Virus record (IMG/VR): IMGVR_UViG_3300049916_000661
Location: 1 to 30,547 of that record
DNA: 30,547 nucleotides
From: a virus
Reading direction: 5' to 3' (one strand)
Shown here one piece after another: positions 1 to 5,989 of the stretch (positions are counted from its first letter, which is position 1; the number at the start of each line of letters is the position of its first letter). The position numbers and the translations under genes were made by a program. The notes below the pieces were generated by a model that searched no databases, was not told the origin of the DNA, and worked only from the letters and a program-made list of their open reading frames with translations.

Positions 1-113
1 TCGCCACCGATAACACCGAGCATATTAAGTACGATGAGTACGACTACAAGGCCGACTACTGTTTTCTTTTTATTGGCTTTTACCCAATTGATTAATGTTG
101 CGATATATTCCAT
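1..113 (-). CDS. Small membrane protein, 3' part cut by window edge
   Basis: The visible 37 residues begin MEYIATLINWVKANKKK and continue into a strongly hydrophobic stretch (TVVGLVVVLIVLNMLGVI), so this is a one-helix membrane protein with a basic segment just before the helix; by the positive-inside rule the N-terminus would face the cytoplasm. The start ATG at 113-111 lies one base after the stop codon of the next upstream gene (115-117), so the two are probably translated together. The C-terminus lies outside the window. I do not recognise a family; by position it belongs with the neighbouring small membrane proteins. Confidence 0.6.
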   Translation of the reverse strand, partial: MEYIATLINWVKANKKKTVVGLVVVLIVLNMLGVIGG

Positions 114-114
114 T

Positions 115-291
115 TTATTTTTTTCCAATTATTTTGCCCATAAATCCGAAGATTTGACCAAAGATCCCTAAGCCTTTTCCAAGGAATGAATCTTTCGGTA
201 TGAGCATTGTTAACATTGATAAGATACCAATCGTTGCGATTGCTATCTCGATTAAATTTCCTTTACATTGTTGAATTATATATTGTATCAT
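115..291 (-). CDS. 58-residue membrane protein with amphipathic tail
   Basis: The reading frame starts at ATG 291 and encodes a hydrophobic helix at about residues 13-31 followed by a Gly/Ile/Phe/Lys-rich tail (KGLGIFGQIFGFMGKIIGKK) that would form a cationic amphipathic segment like membrane-active peptides. A late-type TATAAATA box (295-302) sits only 3 nt before the ATG. The 489-residue gene ends just upstream at 303 and the next membrane gene starts two bases after this stop. Its GxFGxxFG pattern recalls the GLFGLFG repeats of the 489-residue neighbour. A membrane or lysis-related role is inference; no family recognised. Confidence 0.6.
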   Translation of the reverse strand: MIQYIIQQCKGNLIEIAIATIGILSMLTMLIPKDSFLGKGLGIFGQIFGFMGKIIGKK

Positions 292-294
292 AAC

Positions 295-302
295 TATTTA
301 TA
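295..302 (-). promoter_or_regulatory. T4-type late promoter box TATAAATA
   Basis: An exact TATAAATA on the minus strand, three bases before the ATG of the 58-residue membrane gene. In T4, gp55/gp33-dependent late promoters use this octamer at about -13 to -6. That spacing would place the start of transcription at or just inside the ATG. Confidence 0.5.
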
Positions 303-1772
303 TTAAAATTGAGTTGCGTATAACGGACCAGCTGGTGAAACGATTATTGTGCCTTCGTTAGGTGTAATGACTTGTTCAATTACGTCGTCAATTGCCGTTA
401 CTTCGATTCCTGGATCGATTAAAATGTCGTCAACTATTACCTCGGCGTTAGCTACCACATTAGAAATATCTATTTCAACTACAGGTTCTTTAACAACCTC
501 TGCCACTGCAGGCATTTCAAGTTGTATTTCTGGCTGTTCTTCGCTAGAAATGGGTGGGGTCTCCGTTTCTGATTCGACTTCTGCGATCTCAATCACAGGT
601 TCCTCATCAGCAGATATATCACCTTGTTTAACCACCTCCTCTTCATTAGTATTAATACCAAATAACGAAAGGAGACCACCACCAGATTTCTTCACACCAT
701 TCGATTCTGCAGAATTGGCGTTCGTTTCAGGTTGTGTAGCCTGTTCGCCTCCGTCAACTTCTGCCTCAGCCGTTTCCGTCTTAGGCTCCTCAGTAGACTT
801 TTCTTCTGTTTGCTCATCTGGTATTGTGTCGCCATCTTGTGTTGGTTCTCCTTGTTCTTCAGATTCGGGCTCATCCTTATCGTCATCTCCGCCTGTGAGA
901 AAACTAAATAAACCTCGTTTCTTCTTGGGTTTTTCTTCAACCTGTTCCTCGGCTTCGGGCTCAGGTTCGTTAGATTCTTCTTCAGATTCTTTAGCTTCTT
1001 CAGCCTCAGCTTCTGGTTCGGGCTCTGATTCTTCCTCAGCTTCTTCAGCTTCGTCTTCATCGTCATCGCCTCCAAATAGTCCGAAAAGACCGCCTTTCTT
1101 TTTCTTCTTAGGCTCTTCCTTTTCTTCTTCTACGGGTTCTTCTTTACTATCTTCATTGGGTTCATTATCTGTATCATTTTCTTTACTATCAGTTTCCTGC
1201 GTTCCTTCTTCTCCGCCTTCACCTGATTCTTTAGATACTGTTGTAGATCCATTTGATTTTCCTTTTGTTGTATCATCGGACGGTGTATTACCAGTCGAGC
1301 CGCTCGAGGCTGGAGGATCTAGGTCGATCTCTATATCTCCCATTCCAATGATTGTAGTGAACCCTGCAAGAGGGTCATCCCAATTAATATTAGGATGTTC
1401 GAGTTTTACTTCTTCCCATTTTTCTTCAGCCACTGCTTGAACTGTCCTTGTTTCTTCAACGACCGTGTCAACTTGAAAATATGCAGCTGATCCAAGTGCT
1501 ATAAGACCAGCAGGTCCGAGTGCAGCAGCTTGGCTTCCAATTTGCTCTAAAAAGCTTGGTGGCTTTGTTAATTCTTCTGTGGCTGATGGTCCACCTCCGC
1601 CATCTTCATCTTCTTCGAATTCGAATCCAGGTTGGACTTCGTTTAATAGGGTTGATGATGCTTTCTTAAGAAGTTCCAGTTCCTCATTAGGCCTATCTGG
1701 TTTAGATAACCTTTTGACAGCGTTAATTGCTTCTTCGAGTGATAATTCTTCTGTGTCTTTATTTTCTGCCAT
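303..1772 (-). CDS. 489-residue acidic repeat protein with hydrophobic segment
   Basis: The N-terminal 70 residues are mainly helical and charged. Residues about 76-101 form a Gly/Ala-rich hydrophobic segment (PAGLIALGSAAYF) that could insert in a membrane. Residues about 150-400 are low-complexity Glu/Asp/Pro/Ser, interrupted by three short lysine-then-hydrophobic repeats near residues 222-241 (KKKKGGLFGLFGG), 283-301 (KKKRGLFSFLTGG) and 361-378 (KKSGGGLLSLFG), each followed by an acidic run. The C-terminal 90 residues are Val/Ile-rich and end in ATQF. Start ATG 1772 follows a TTAGG ribosome-binding site and a TATAAATA box. I do not recognise the family; a late virion or membrane-associated protein is inference. 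Confidence 0.7.
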   Translation of the reverse strand: MAENKDTEELSLEEAINAVKRLSKPDRPNEELELLKKASSTLLNEVQPGFEFEEDEDGGGGPSATEELTKPPSFLEQIGSQAAALGPAGLIALGSAAYFQVDTVVEETRTVQAVAEEKWEEVKLEHPNINWDDPLAGFTTIIGMGDIEIDLDPPASSGSTGNTPSDDTTKGKSNGSTTVSKESGEGGEEGTQETDSKENDTDNEPNEDSKEEPVEEEKEEPKKKKKGGLFGLFGGDDDEDEAEEAEEESEPEPEAEAEEAKESEEESNEPEPEAEEQVEEKPKKKRGLFSFLTGGDDDKDEPESEEQGEPTQDGDTIPDEQTEEKSTEEPKTETAEAEVDGGEQATQPETNANSAESNGVKKSGGGLLSLFGINTNEEEVVKQGDISADEEPVIEIAEVESETETPPISSEEQPEIQLEMPAVAEVVKEPVVEIDISNVVANAEVIVDDILIDPGIEVTAIDDVIEQVITPNEGTIIVSPAGPLYATQF

Positions 1773-1788
1773 AACTGTAACCTAAATG

Positions 1789-1796
1789 TATTTATA
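1789..1796 (-). promoter_or_regulatory. Late promoter for the 489-residue gene
   Basis: An exact TATAAATA lies 16 nt before ATG 1772, with TTAGG between them, which gives a normal short leader. It diverges from the plus-strand box at 1845-1852, so the two transcription units fire away from each other. Confidence 0.6.
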
Positions 1797-1844
1797 CTTT
1801 ATAGCTTTTTTAACGCTATTAATTTACGTTTAAATGCTTTCTCG

Positions 1845-1852
1845 TATAAATA
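1845..1852 (+). promoter_or_regulatory. Late promoter for the plus-strand membrane cassette
   Basis: TATAAATA followed by 5 nt (GATAT) and then ATG at 1858. The box lies inside the longer reading frame that opens at ATG 1834, which favours 1858 as the working start. With T4 late spacing the transcript would begin at the A of that ATG. Confidence 0.5.
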
Positions 1853-1857
1853 GATAT

Positions 1858-2343
1858 ATGTTTGGATTAATAACAATGTTACTAACAACCCTTGGCGCTA
1901 CCGGCATGGGATCAATGTTAAAAATAGTCGGTGGCCTAGTACAAAGTATAAGTGATGAAAGAGAAGCAAAAGCAAAACGTGAGATGGCTCGAGACATGGC
2001 AATGTCTAACGCAGACCTTAAATTTCAACAAACGGTATTCGGAAATTCTTCAGATCCCGAAGCAAACTTATTTACTCGGGCTACTCGCAGGCTCATTGCT
2101 CTTATCGGGATGCTCAACTTTGCGACCATATCCATTCTTTGCACCCTCTACCCCAGCGTCGAGCTCGTCACCTTTACACCACCAGAAAACAAAGAAGCCA
2201 TTTCACTTATTTGGGGACTCATTAAATTCCCAAGTGGTGCCGACATCACAACCTCAATCACGACGGGACACATTTCTCTTGTTTCAATCGCCACTTTGGG
2301 AGCAATAGTTGGTTTCTACTTCACTCCTGGCGGTAAAAGATAA
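1858..2343 (+). CDS. Three-TM holin-like membrane protein
   Basis: The 161-residue product has a hydrophobic N-terminus (about 2-28), a charged central stretch rich in Arg/Lys/Glu (DEREAKAKREMARDMAM), a second helix (about 77-98) and a C-terminal helix ending in LGAIVGFYFTPGGKR. A central charged region followed by RRLIALIG and a closing GAIVGFYF resembles the three-TM holin family described for gene-transfer-agent release; I make that link from memory of the motif, not a search. It is the first gene of the only plus-strand unit, driven by a late box. An in-frame ATG at 1834 is possible but lies upstream of the promoter box. The stop overlaps the next start (TAATG). Confidence 0.6.
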   Translation: MFGLITMLLTTLGATGMGSMLKIVGGLVQSISDEREAKAKREMARDMAMSNADLKFQQTVFGNSSDPEANLFTRATRRLIALIGMLNFATISILCTLYPSVELVTFTPPENKEAISLIWGLIKFPSGADITTSITTGHISLVSIATLGAIVGFYFTPGGKR

Positions 2344-2564
2344 TGCTTTCGAAACTCATTCTTTTTGTTCTTGCTCTAACAGTTGTTGGGTGTTTCTATC
2401 TACAAACCCAAGAAACAATTGATTTAGAAAATAAAGTTGAATCGCTTGAATCAGATATCGTAAACATTAACGAAACAATCGATGAGTTCGATGAAGTTTT
2501 TATTCTTTTAATTCAAGAAATAAGAAAAGAAAATAGCCAAAATTTAGCACATTATTATAAATAA
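2343..2564 (+). CDS. Small lipoprotein-like coiled-coil protein
   Basis: A 73-residue protein with a hydrophobic N-terminus ending in a lipobox-like VVGC (Cys17), followed by a heptad-rich acidic coiled coil (ENKVESLESDIVNINETIDE). It could be an exported lipoprotein or a simple signal-anchored coil. The layout (lipoprotein plus coil beside a holin-like gene) resembles an outer-membrane spanin, but the length, the Phe after Cys and the missing proline-rich region leave this open. It is translationally coupled to the upstream gene through a TAATG overlap. Confidence 0.55.
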   Translation: MLSKLILFVLALTVVGCFYLQTQETIDLENKVESLESDIVNINETIDEFDEVFILLIQEIRKENSQNLAHYYK

Positions 2565-2568
2565 TAAT

Positions 2569-2853
2569 ATGACTGGCGATATACTCAATTTTATTCAATC
2601 TGTTGGAGTACCAATCACTGTGGCTTTAGCTACTGGAGGATTTCTTTTCTTAATTCTTAAATTTATTTTAAGTCAAGTTACAGATCAAATAAAAGGCATT
2701 TCAAACTCCTTGCTTTCACTTGAAAATAAGTGCGATGTTATGAATAATGATATCGTAAAGATCGATGCTCTTTTTTCAAGTGCATTTAATGTAGAACCAA
2801 ACCTTGACCGCATTGCAGCGAGTGAAGGTAAAGAAGATTGTAGGGACGACTAA
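2569..2853 (+). CDS. TM plus coiled-coil protein (paralogue A)
   Basis: The 94-residue product has one N-terminal TM helix (about 13-35, GVPITVALATGGFLFLILKF) followed by a coiled-coil segment (SLLSLENKCDVMNNDIVKID) and an acidic tail. It aligns by eye with the next gene: both have G-x-P, A-L-x-x-T-G-x-F, a Lys after the helix, and a D-x-D or N-N-D coil at the same distance. They are therefore probable tandem duplicates. The topology (short N-terminus, one helix, coiled coil) is like an inner-membrane spanin or a membrane anchor subunit. Function not known. Confidence 0.6.
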   Translation: MTGDILNFIQSVGVPITVALATGGFLFLILKFILSQVTDQIKGISNSLLSLENKCDVMNNDIVKIDALFSSAFNVEPNLDRIAASEGKEDCRDD

Positions 2854-2854
2854 T

Positions 2855-3142
2855 ATGAGCGGAAGAGATTTTACATTTTGGGCAGATACAATTCAAACCT
2901 TCGGGTTTCCTGTCATTGCACTACTTTTAACCGGTTACTTTATTTGGTACATTTGGAAATGGGTAATCAAAGAAGTAAGGCCGGCGCTAAGTTCTGCTGG
3001 TAGTTCACTTGGAAAACTCAAAAGGCAAATTCAAGCACTTGATAATGATATGATTCGCTTGAATATGAAGCTTAAGATTTTAATTCAGGAAAGACATATT
3101 ACAGATAAGCATAGAACAACGGATGAGCTTCAAGGAAAATAG
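2855..3142 (+). CDS. TM plus coiled-coil protein (paralogue B)
   Basis: I start this gene at ATG 2855, immediately after the stop of paralogue A, with AGGGA about 10 nt upstream; a longer in-frame ATG at 2804 would only add residues overlapping the previous gene. The 95-residue product has a TM helix (FGFPVIALLLTGYFIWYIWK) and then a basic coiled coil (KLKRQIQALDNDMIRLNMKL). It mirrors its neighbour but has a Trp-rich helix and positive rather than acidic coil, so the two may pair. Function not known. Confidence 0.6.
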   Translation: MSGRDFTFWADTIQTFGFPVIALLLTGYFIWYIWKWVIKEVRPALSSAGSSLGKLKRQIQALDNDMIRLNMKLKILIQERHITDKHRTTDELQGK

Positions 3143-3305
3143 TTCTGTATATCAGTATTATCAAAAAGAACTAAACGAGGTCCTAAAACATAAATGGGCC
3201 GAATCAGAAAAAGCCGGCAGAGATGTCGGCTTTAATGTTGCACTTACGAGTTGGATAAGAAACCATCGTGATGCTTGGCGCGAAAGCATAAAAAAGCCCC
3301 ACTAA
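3123..3305 (+). CDS. Small soluble conserved-looking protein
   Basis: A 60-residue charged protein with no TM segment. It contains the pattern E-S-E-K-A-G-R-D-V-G-F then W-I-R-N-H-R-D-A-W-R, which looks like a short conserved helical domain; similar small proteins occur in marine T4-like phages, as far as I recall. It overlaps the end of paralogue B by 20 nt and its stop lies in the loop of the terminator at 3292-3319. Function not known. Confidence 0.6.
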   Translation: MSFKENSSVYQYYQKELNEVLKHKWAESEKAGRDVGFNVALTSWIRNHRDAWRESIKKPH

Positions 3306-3319
3306 AAAGTGAGGCTTTT
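3292..3319. terminator. Bidirectional intrinsic terminator
   Basis: The hairpin has arms AAAAGCC/GGCTTTT and CACT/AGTG separated by one mismatch, with an AAAA loop. T runs follow the hairpin on both strands. It lies between the convergent plus-strand cassette and the minus-strand gene ending at 3332, so it can stop transcription from both sides. Confidence 0.85.
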
Positions 3320-3331
3320 GTTTTAAAAATT

Positions 3332-3535
3332 TTACTTTTTAACTGACTTCTTTGTAGGAGTCTTTTTCTTTGTAGGCTTTTTGACCTTTGCTTTGAGTTC
3401 AGCAATTTCTGCTTGAGCCTTTTCATAAAGCTCGGCTGCATCTTCAACTGCACGGTTAACCTTTGTTGCGTTATTACGCGCAACTAAGATACCTGCAATA
3501 AAACCTGCGAGTACGAGTAGGATTGATACGATCAT
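3332..3535 (-). CDS. Single-TM protein with coil and lysine-rich tail
   Basis: The 67-residue product has an N-terminal TM helix (IVSILLVLAGFIAGILVA), an alanine/glutamate coiled coil (EDAAELYEKAQAEIAELKAK) and a very basic tail (KKPTKKKTPTKKSVKK). The tail would stay in the cytoplasm if the N-terminus is outside, or could touch nucleic acid or acidic partners. A weak AAAGAAA lies upstream of ATG 3535. No family recognised. Confidence 0.6.
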   Translation of the reverse strand: MIVSILLVLAGFIAGILVARNNATKVNRAVEDAAELYEKAQAEIAELKAKVKKPTKKKTPTKKSVKK

Positions 3536-3567
3536 GATCTATTTTCTTTGTTATGGTTTATTTTATA

Positions 3568-3834
3568 TTATGCCTTGTAGATATTCTGCAAGTGCGTTTC
3601 AAAAGCCTCTACTTTATCTAAGCGTTTTGGCCAAAGGATGTAATCCTTTTCAGGATTCTTTTTCAAATTGTTTAAAAGAGGTATGATAGCGTTATATAAG
3701 TCATCACACTTCGCTTGCAAGTTTTCTGCTTCCGCAGTAGTTCTTTCAACTTTCTTTTCAGCCTGTTGATAAGAAGTTAACTCTGTTTCGTCTACGGCTG
3801 TAAAGCCAAAATCAAATAGTTCGTTGTCGCTCAT
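3568..3834 (-). CDS. Conserved T4-like small protein
   Basis: An 88-residue soluble protein beginning with FDFGFTAVDE and ending with a NPEKDYILWPKRLDKVEAF segment. Proteins with this FGFTAVD start and NP-x-K-x-Y-I-x-W-P-x-R end are, to my memory, widespread in marine T4-like phages, but without a known function. The middle is predicted coiled coil (EKKVERTTAEAENLQAK). A late TATAAATA box ends 5 nt before the ATG and includes the stop codon of the upstream oxygenase gene, so this is a late gene. Confidence 0.7.
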   Translation of the reverse strand: MSDNELFDFGFTAVDETELTSYQQAEKKVERTTAEAENLQAKCDDLYNAIIPLLNNLKKNPEKDYILWPKRLDKVEAFETHLQNIYKA

Positions 3835-3839
3835 ACTCT

Positions 3840-3847
3840 TATTTATA
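3840..3847 (-). promoter_or_regulatory. Late promoter box overlapping a stop codon
   Basis: Minus-strand TATAAATA, then AGAGT, then ATG 3834. The TAA inside the box is the stop codon of the 2OG oxygenase gene (3843-3845). Promoter, stop and next start thus fit within 16 nt. Confidence 0.6.
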
Positions 3848-4460
3848 CGTTTCTTTTGTTTAACGGATCACATATGGGTGCGGTATTTGGTAACCATACA
3901 TAAGATGATATTACGTACTTTGGGCCAGAGATTGGAGTTGCTCCTTTATGAGGAAACGTCCAATGTGGAGGAAAGCAACACACTGTTCCTGCCTTTGGTT
4001 CTACTTTAACTTCTTCTCCAATATCGAAAACTGTTTCACCGCCTTCATCAACATCATTCAAATACCAAAACATTACTAAGGCGCGCTTTGCAGAAGATTC
4101 ATCAAAGGAATCAACATGCCAATCGAAAACACCTTCATTCGGTTCATACCTTTTAATACGTGGTGCTTCGTAATCTTTCAATGGTTCATAGCACACTAAC
4201 TTATCTCGTAATACGTTATGAACTTTATCCATGTAAAAATTATTTACAGCCTGCATTAACGCGCCCATAGGTTCTCTAAAGTCTTCAAACGCTGAGTGAT
4301 TCAGCATATTGATTTCGTCAAACTTATAGATGGCATTATCGCGTTTTTCGTAATGCTCATCGTCTTTACTCACCGAATCATACGTATCGATAAGTGCTTT
4401 GCAAATGTCCAAAGGCATTGCATCTTTTAAAACTAAGATATGCTCAGCCAGCGTCTTCAT
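3843..4460 (-). CDS. 2OG-Fe(II) dioxygenase (prolyl-4-hydroxylase-like)
   Basis: A 205-residue member of the Fe(II)/2-oxoglutarate dioxygenase family, which couples decarboxylation of 2-oxoglutarate to hydroxylation of a protein, nucleobase or small molecule. The double-stranded beta-helix motifs are visible: HVD (His115, Asp117) and the distal His171 in FPHKG bind iron, and Lys181 in PKYVISSY is in the place of the basic residue that binds 2-oxoglutarate. Trp/Phe-rich strands lie between them. Such enzymes are common in marine T4-like phages with unknown substrate. The gene overlaps the end of its upstream neighbour by 17 nt. Confidence 0.88.
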   Translation of the reverse strand: MKTLAEHILVLKDAMPLDICKALIDTYDSVSKDDEHYEKRDNAIYKFDEINMLNHSAFEDFREPMGALMQAVNNFYMDKVHNVLRDKLVCYEPLKDYEAPRIKRYEPNEGVFDWHVDSFDESSAKRALVMFWYLNDVDEGGETVFDIGEEVKVEPKAGTVCCFPPHWTFPHKGATPISGPKYVISSYVWLPNTAPICDPLNKRNV

Positions 4461-4653
4461 TAATGTCTTTTATAGTTTCTTGGAATTCATTCCAACCAAA
4501 GCCTTCTTTATAAGATACAACAAACCACAACCATCCTCGATGGACGTAAGCATATCCTCGTTCTTCACTATTTTCTTCGTATTCGAGTTCAACTCTGATC
4601 CAAGGCTTTGTTTCAAACTCGGTTATATCTATGCAGTATTTTCCTATATTCAT
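4444..4653 (-). CDS. Small aromatic-rich protein of unknown function
   Basis: I start at ATG 4653, four nt after the stop of the preceding 51-residue gene; an upstream in-frame TTG (4677) would lie inside that gene. The 69-residue product is soluble, rich in Trp and Tyr (YAYVHRGWLWFVVSYKEGFGW) and looks like a small all-beta fold with a C-terminal helix. No family recognised. It overlaps the oxygenase gene start, so the two are co-expressed. Confidence 0.6.
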   Translation of the reverse strand: MNIGKYCIDITEFETKPWIRVELEYEENSEERGYAYVHRGWLWFVVSYKEGFGWNEFQETIKDINEDAG

Positions 4654-4657
4654 AATT

Positions 4658-4813
4658 TTAACTTGTTGTTTTGGCAAAGCCCATTAGCATTAATACTAAA
4701 AGCAAACCTCCTCCAATATATAATAAGATTGATTTCCAAAAGTCTTTATTTTTCCAAAAGGTCATTGAACCATACATTGGAGAACATACATGACATTTAT
4801 TATCTTTTTTCAT
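4658..4813 (-). CDS. 51-residue membrane protein with CxxC
   Basis: The frame runs from ATG 4813 to TAA 4658. The N-terminus carries a CHVC pair (Cys7, Cys10) that could bind metal or form a disulfide. Residues about 28-46 form a TM helix (SILLYIGGGLLLVLMLMGF), followed by a short AKTTS end. Its start overlaps the stop of the upstream gene (TAATG) and the next start follows its stop by 4 nt, which supports it as real. Function unknown. Confidence 0.6.
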   Translation of the reverse strand: MKKDNKCHVCSPMYGSMTFWKNKDFWKSILLYIGGGLLLVLMLMGFAKTTS

Positions 4814-5073
4814 TAGTCTGTAAATTCTCCTGAGTGTGGGTTGTGACGAGGATAGGGGCGGTGTTTATTTTCGCTCATTTCCTTTTCTTTGAATTCTTCA
4901 GTCGTCATTGGTCGCGATTTCTTAACTTTAGTTGTTACCTTTTTTTGTCGAGAAATAACAACATAGTTACAGAACGTATTTGTCAATACCGCTATGTATA
5001 ACCCCGTCATTATATCGTATAACGCCGCGATAAAGGACACGGCCATGCCTGTTGCTATAATTTTACTTTTCAT
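4813..5073 (-). CDS. Two-helix membrane protein with basic tail
   Basis: An 86-residue product. Residues 1-45 are hydrophobic with two possible helices (IIATGMAVSFIAALYDI and TGLYIAVLTNTFCNYVVI). They are followed by a positively charged cytoplasmic segment (RQKKVTTKVKKSRP) and a polar tail with PYPRHNPHSGE. The early part resembles the small helix pairs of phage 'DUF2061-like' membrane proteins, but that link is weak. Start overlaps the stop of the ParB-like gene (5070). Confidence 0.55.
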   Translation of the reverse strand: MKSKIIATGMAVSFIAALYDIMTGLYIAVLTNTFCNYVVISRQKKVTTKVKKSRPMTTEEFKEKEMSENKHRPYPRHNPHSGEFTD

Positions 5074-5525
5074 TCGTAGTATCTTGTCTGGTATGGTTTT
5101 CTCATATCCTTTTGGTGTGAAATTGCTTTTTTAACTGATGGTAAAACTGCTGCATCAATGTGGGTGTATCCTAGATGTTTAGCGATGTCTAACCTTTGGC
5201 TTCCTCCCCAAACACTCCAGATTTTTTTAGATTGAGGATTGTGGTCATTATGCCAAAACGGCAATTCACATATTCTTTTCTTATATTCCTTTTTTAATTC
5301 TATCAACTCTAAGTGTGTTGTGTGAACGCACATAATAGGAAAATGCATACCGTCTTTCTGAATATCATTGATTAAGTTTTTTCTAAATGGCTTTAGTGGA
5401 GCTCCTTTTACAGTATCTACTGATGGAACAGATTGCCAAATTTCGTCAATAGGTAATTCAACTATAGGATAATGTCTCCAATGTGGAGAATAATCGCACT
5501 TAAGAATCTTTTTCATCGTTTCCAT
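5070..5525 (-). CDS. ParB/sulfiredoxin-like domain protein
   Basis: The 151-residue product carries the hallmarks of the ParB-like N-terminal fold: an early IDEI element, then LINDIQKDGMHFPIMCV, and then a WGGSQRLDIAKHLGYTHIDA segment, where the G-x-x-R-L pattern matches the nucleotide-binding box of ParB/Srx proteins. There is no helix-turn-helix domain, so it is not a partition protein; single-domain phage members are often nucleases, regulators or kinases. An internal ATG at 5516 after GGAAA is an alternative start. It overlaps both neighbours. Confidence 0.65.
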   Translation of the reverse strand: METMKKILKCDYSPHWRHYPIVELPIDEIWQSVPSVDTVKGAPLKPFRKNLINDIQKDGMHFPIMCVHTTHLELIELKKEYKKRICELPFWHNDHNPQSKKIWSVWGGSQRLDIAKHLGYTHIDAAVLPSVKKAISHQKDMRKPYQTRYYE

Positions 5526-5682
5526 AAAACATTCTTACAACCATATCATAAATTATAGGAGGATAAACTTTTGCGACTTCAATAATTAACATGCACATTG
5601 CTTGAATAAAGTGAATAGGCATTAGCACTATCAACAAAGTTACAAACGTTATTTCAAAACAAATTCTTTTTACGACACTCAT
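5500..5682 (-). CDS. Small membrane protein
   Basis: A 60-residue hydrophobic protein: basic N-terminus (MSVVKR), one long or two short helices (residues about 8-50, including FVTLLIVLMPIHFIQAMCML) and an acidic C-terminus (GNDEKDS). No family recognised. It overlaps the start of the ParB-like gene by 26 nt. Confidence 0.5.
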   Translation of the reverse strand: MSVVKRICFEITFVTLLIVLMPIHFIQAMCMLIIEVAKVYPPIIYDMVVRMFYGNDEKDS

Positions 5683-5708
5683 TTTTATTCTGCTCTTTTT
5701 TTCTGTCC

Positions 5709-5954
5709 TTAAACTGAACCGTTGGTTTTGGCATTTTGCCGCGTAAGCTCTTCAGCACGTCCAACGTAGTGATCGTACCAAGCTTGTTCGTCTGCTTCTT
5801 CGAGTGCATCTTTTGCGGTATCTGTTAATTGAATTCCTTGTTCTTTAAATTTGCGAGCTTGATCTATACTGATTATATTCTCGTCATTGTTATTTATTAA
5901 AACAAATCGAGTGTTGTTAAAATCGATCATAGTGTTGCTGTTGTTTTCTATCAT
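5709..5954 (-). CDS. Small acidic protein of unknown function
   Basis: I place the start at ATG 5954, because a clear TTTACA-17-TATAAT promoter (5961-5989) ends just before it; a longer frame to 6014 would include the promoter. The 81-residue product begins with a polar stretch rich in Asn, then has a helix-rich half (SIDQARKFKEQGIQLTDTAK) and ends with a Trp/Tyr-containing helix (QAWYDHYVGRAEELTRQN). Only 6 nt separate the -10 box from the ATG, so the mRNA may be leaderless. Function unknown. Confidence 0.55.
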   Translation of the reverse strand: MIENNSNTMIDFNNTRFVLINNNDENIISIDQARKFKEQGIQLTDTAKDALEEADEQAWYDHYVGRAEELTRQNAKTNGSV

Positions 5955-5960
5955 ACTTCT

Positions 5961-5989
5961 ATTATAAACTAAGTTTGCGTATTTGTAAA
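5961..5989 (-). promoter_or_regulatory. Sigma70-like promoter for the 5954 gene
   Basis: TTTACA at 5984-5989, a 17-bp spacer, then TATAAT at 5961-5966 on the minus strand. The promoter overlaps the stop codon and last codons of the upstream glycosyltransferase gene. Confidence 0.65.

Noticed and set aside
349-1440. Long plus-strand open frame opposite the 489-residue gene
   Set aside because: It is a Ser/Thr-rich shadow of the Glu/Pro-rich minus-strand gene, with no ribosome-binding site or promoter.
1834-1857. ATG 1834 as the start of the three-TM protein
   Set aside because: The late promoter box lies downstream of it, and no ribosome-binding site precedes it; ATG 1858 fits the spacing seen at other late genes.
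2804-2854. ATG 2804 as the start of paralogue B
   Set aside because: It would overlap paralogue A by 50 nt; ATG 2855 has an AGGGA site and aligns with the paralogue's N-terminus.
4399-4833. 144-residue plus-strand frame
   Set aside because: It lies over four coupled minus-strand genes and shows no signals or recognisable motifs.
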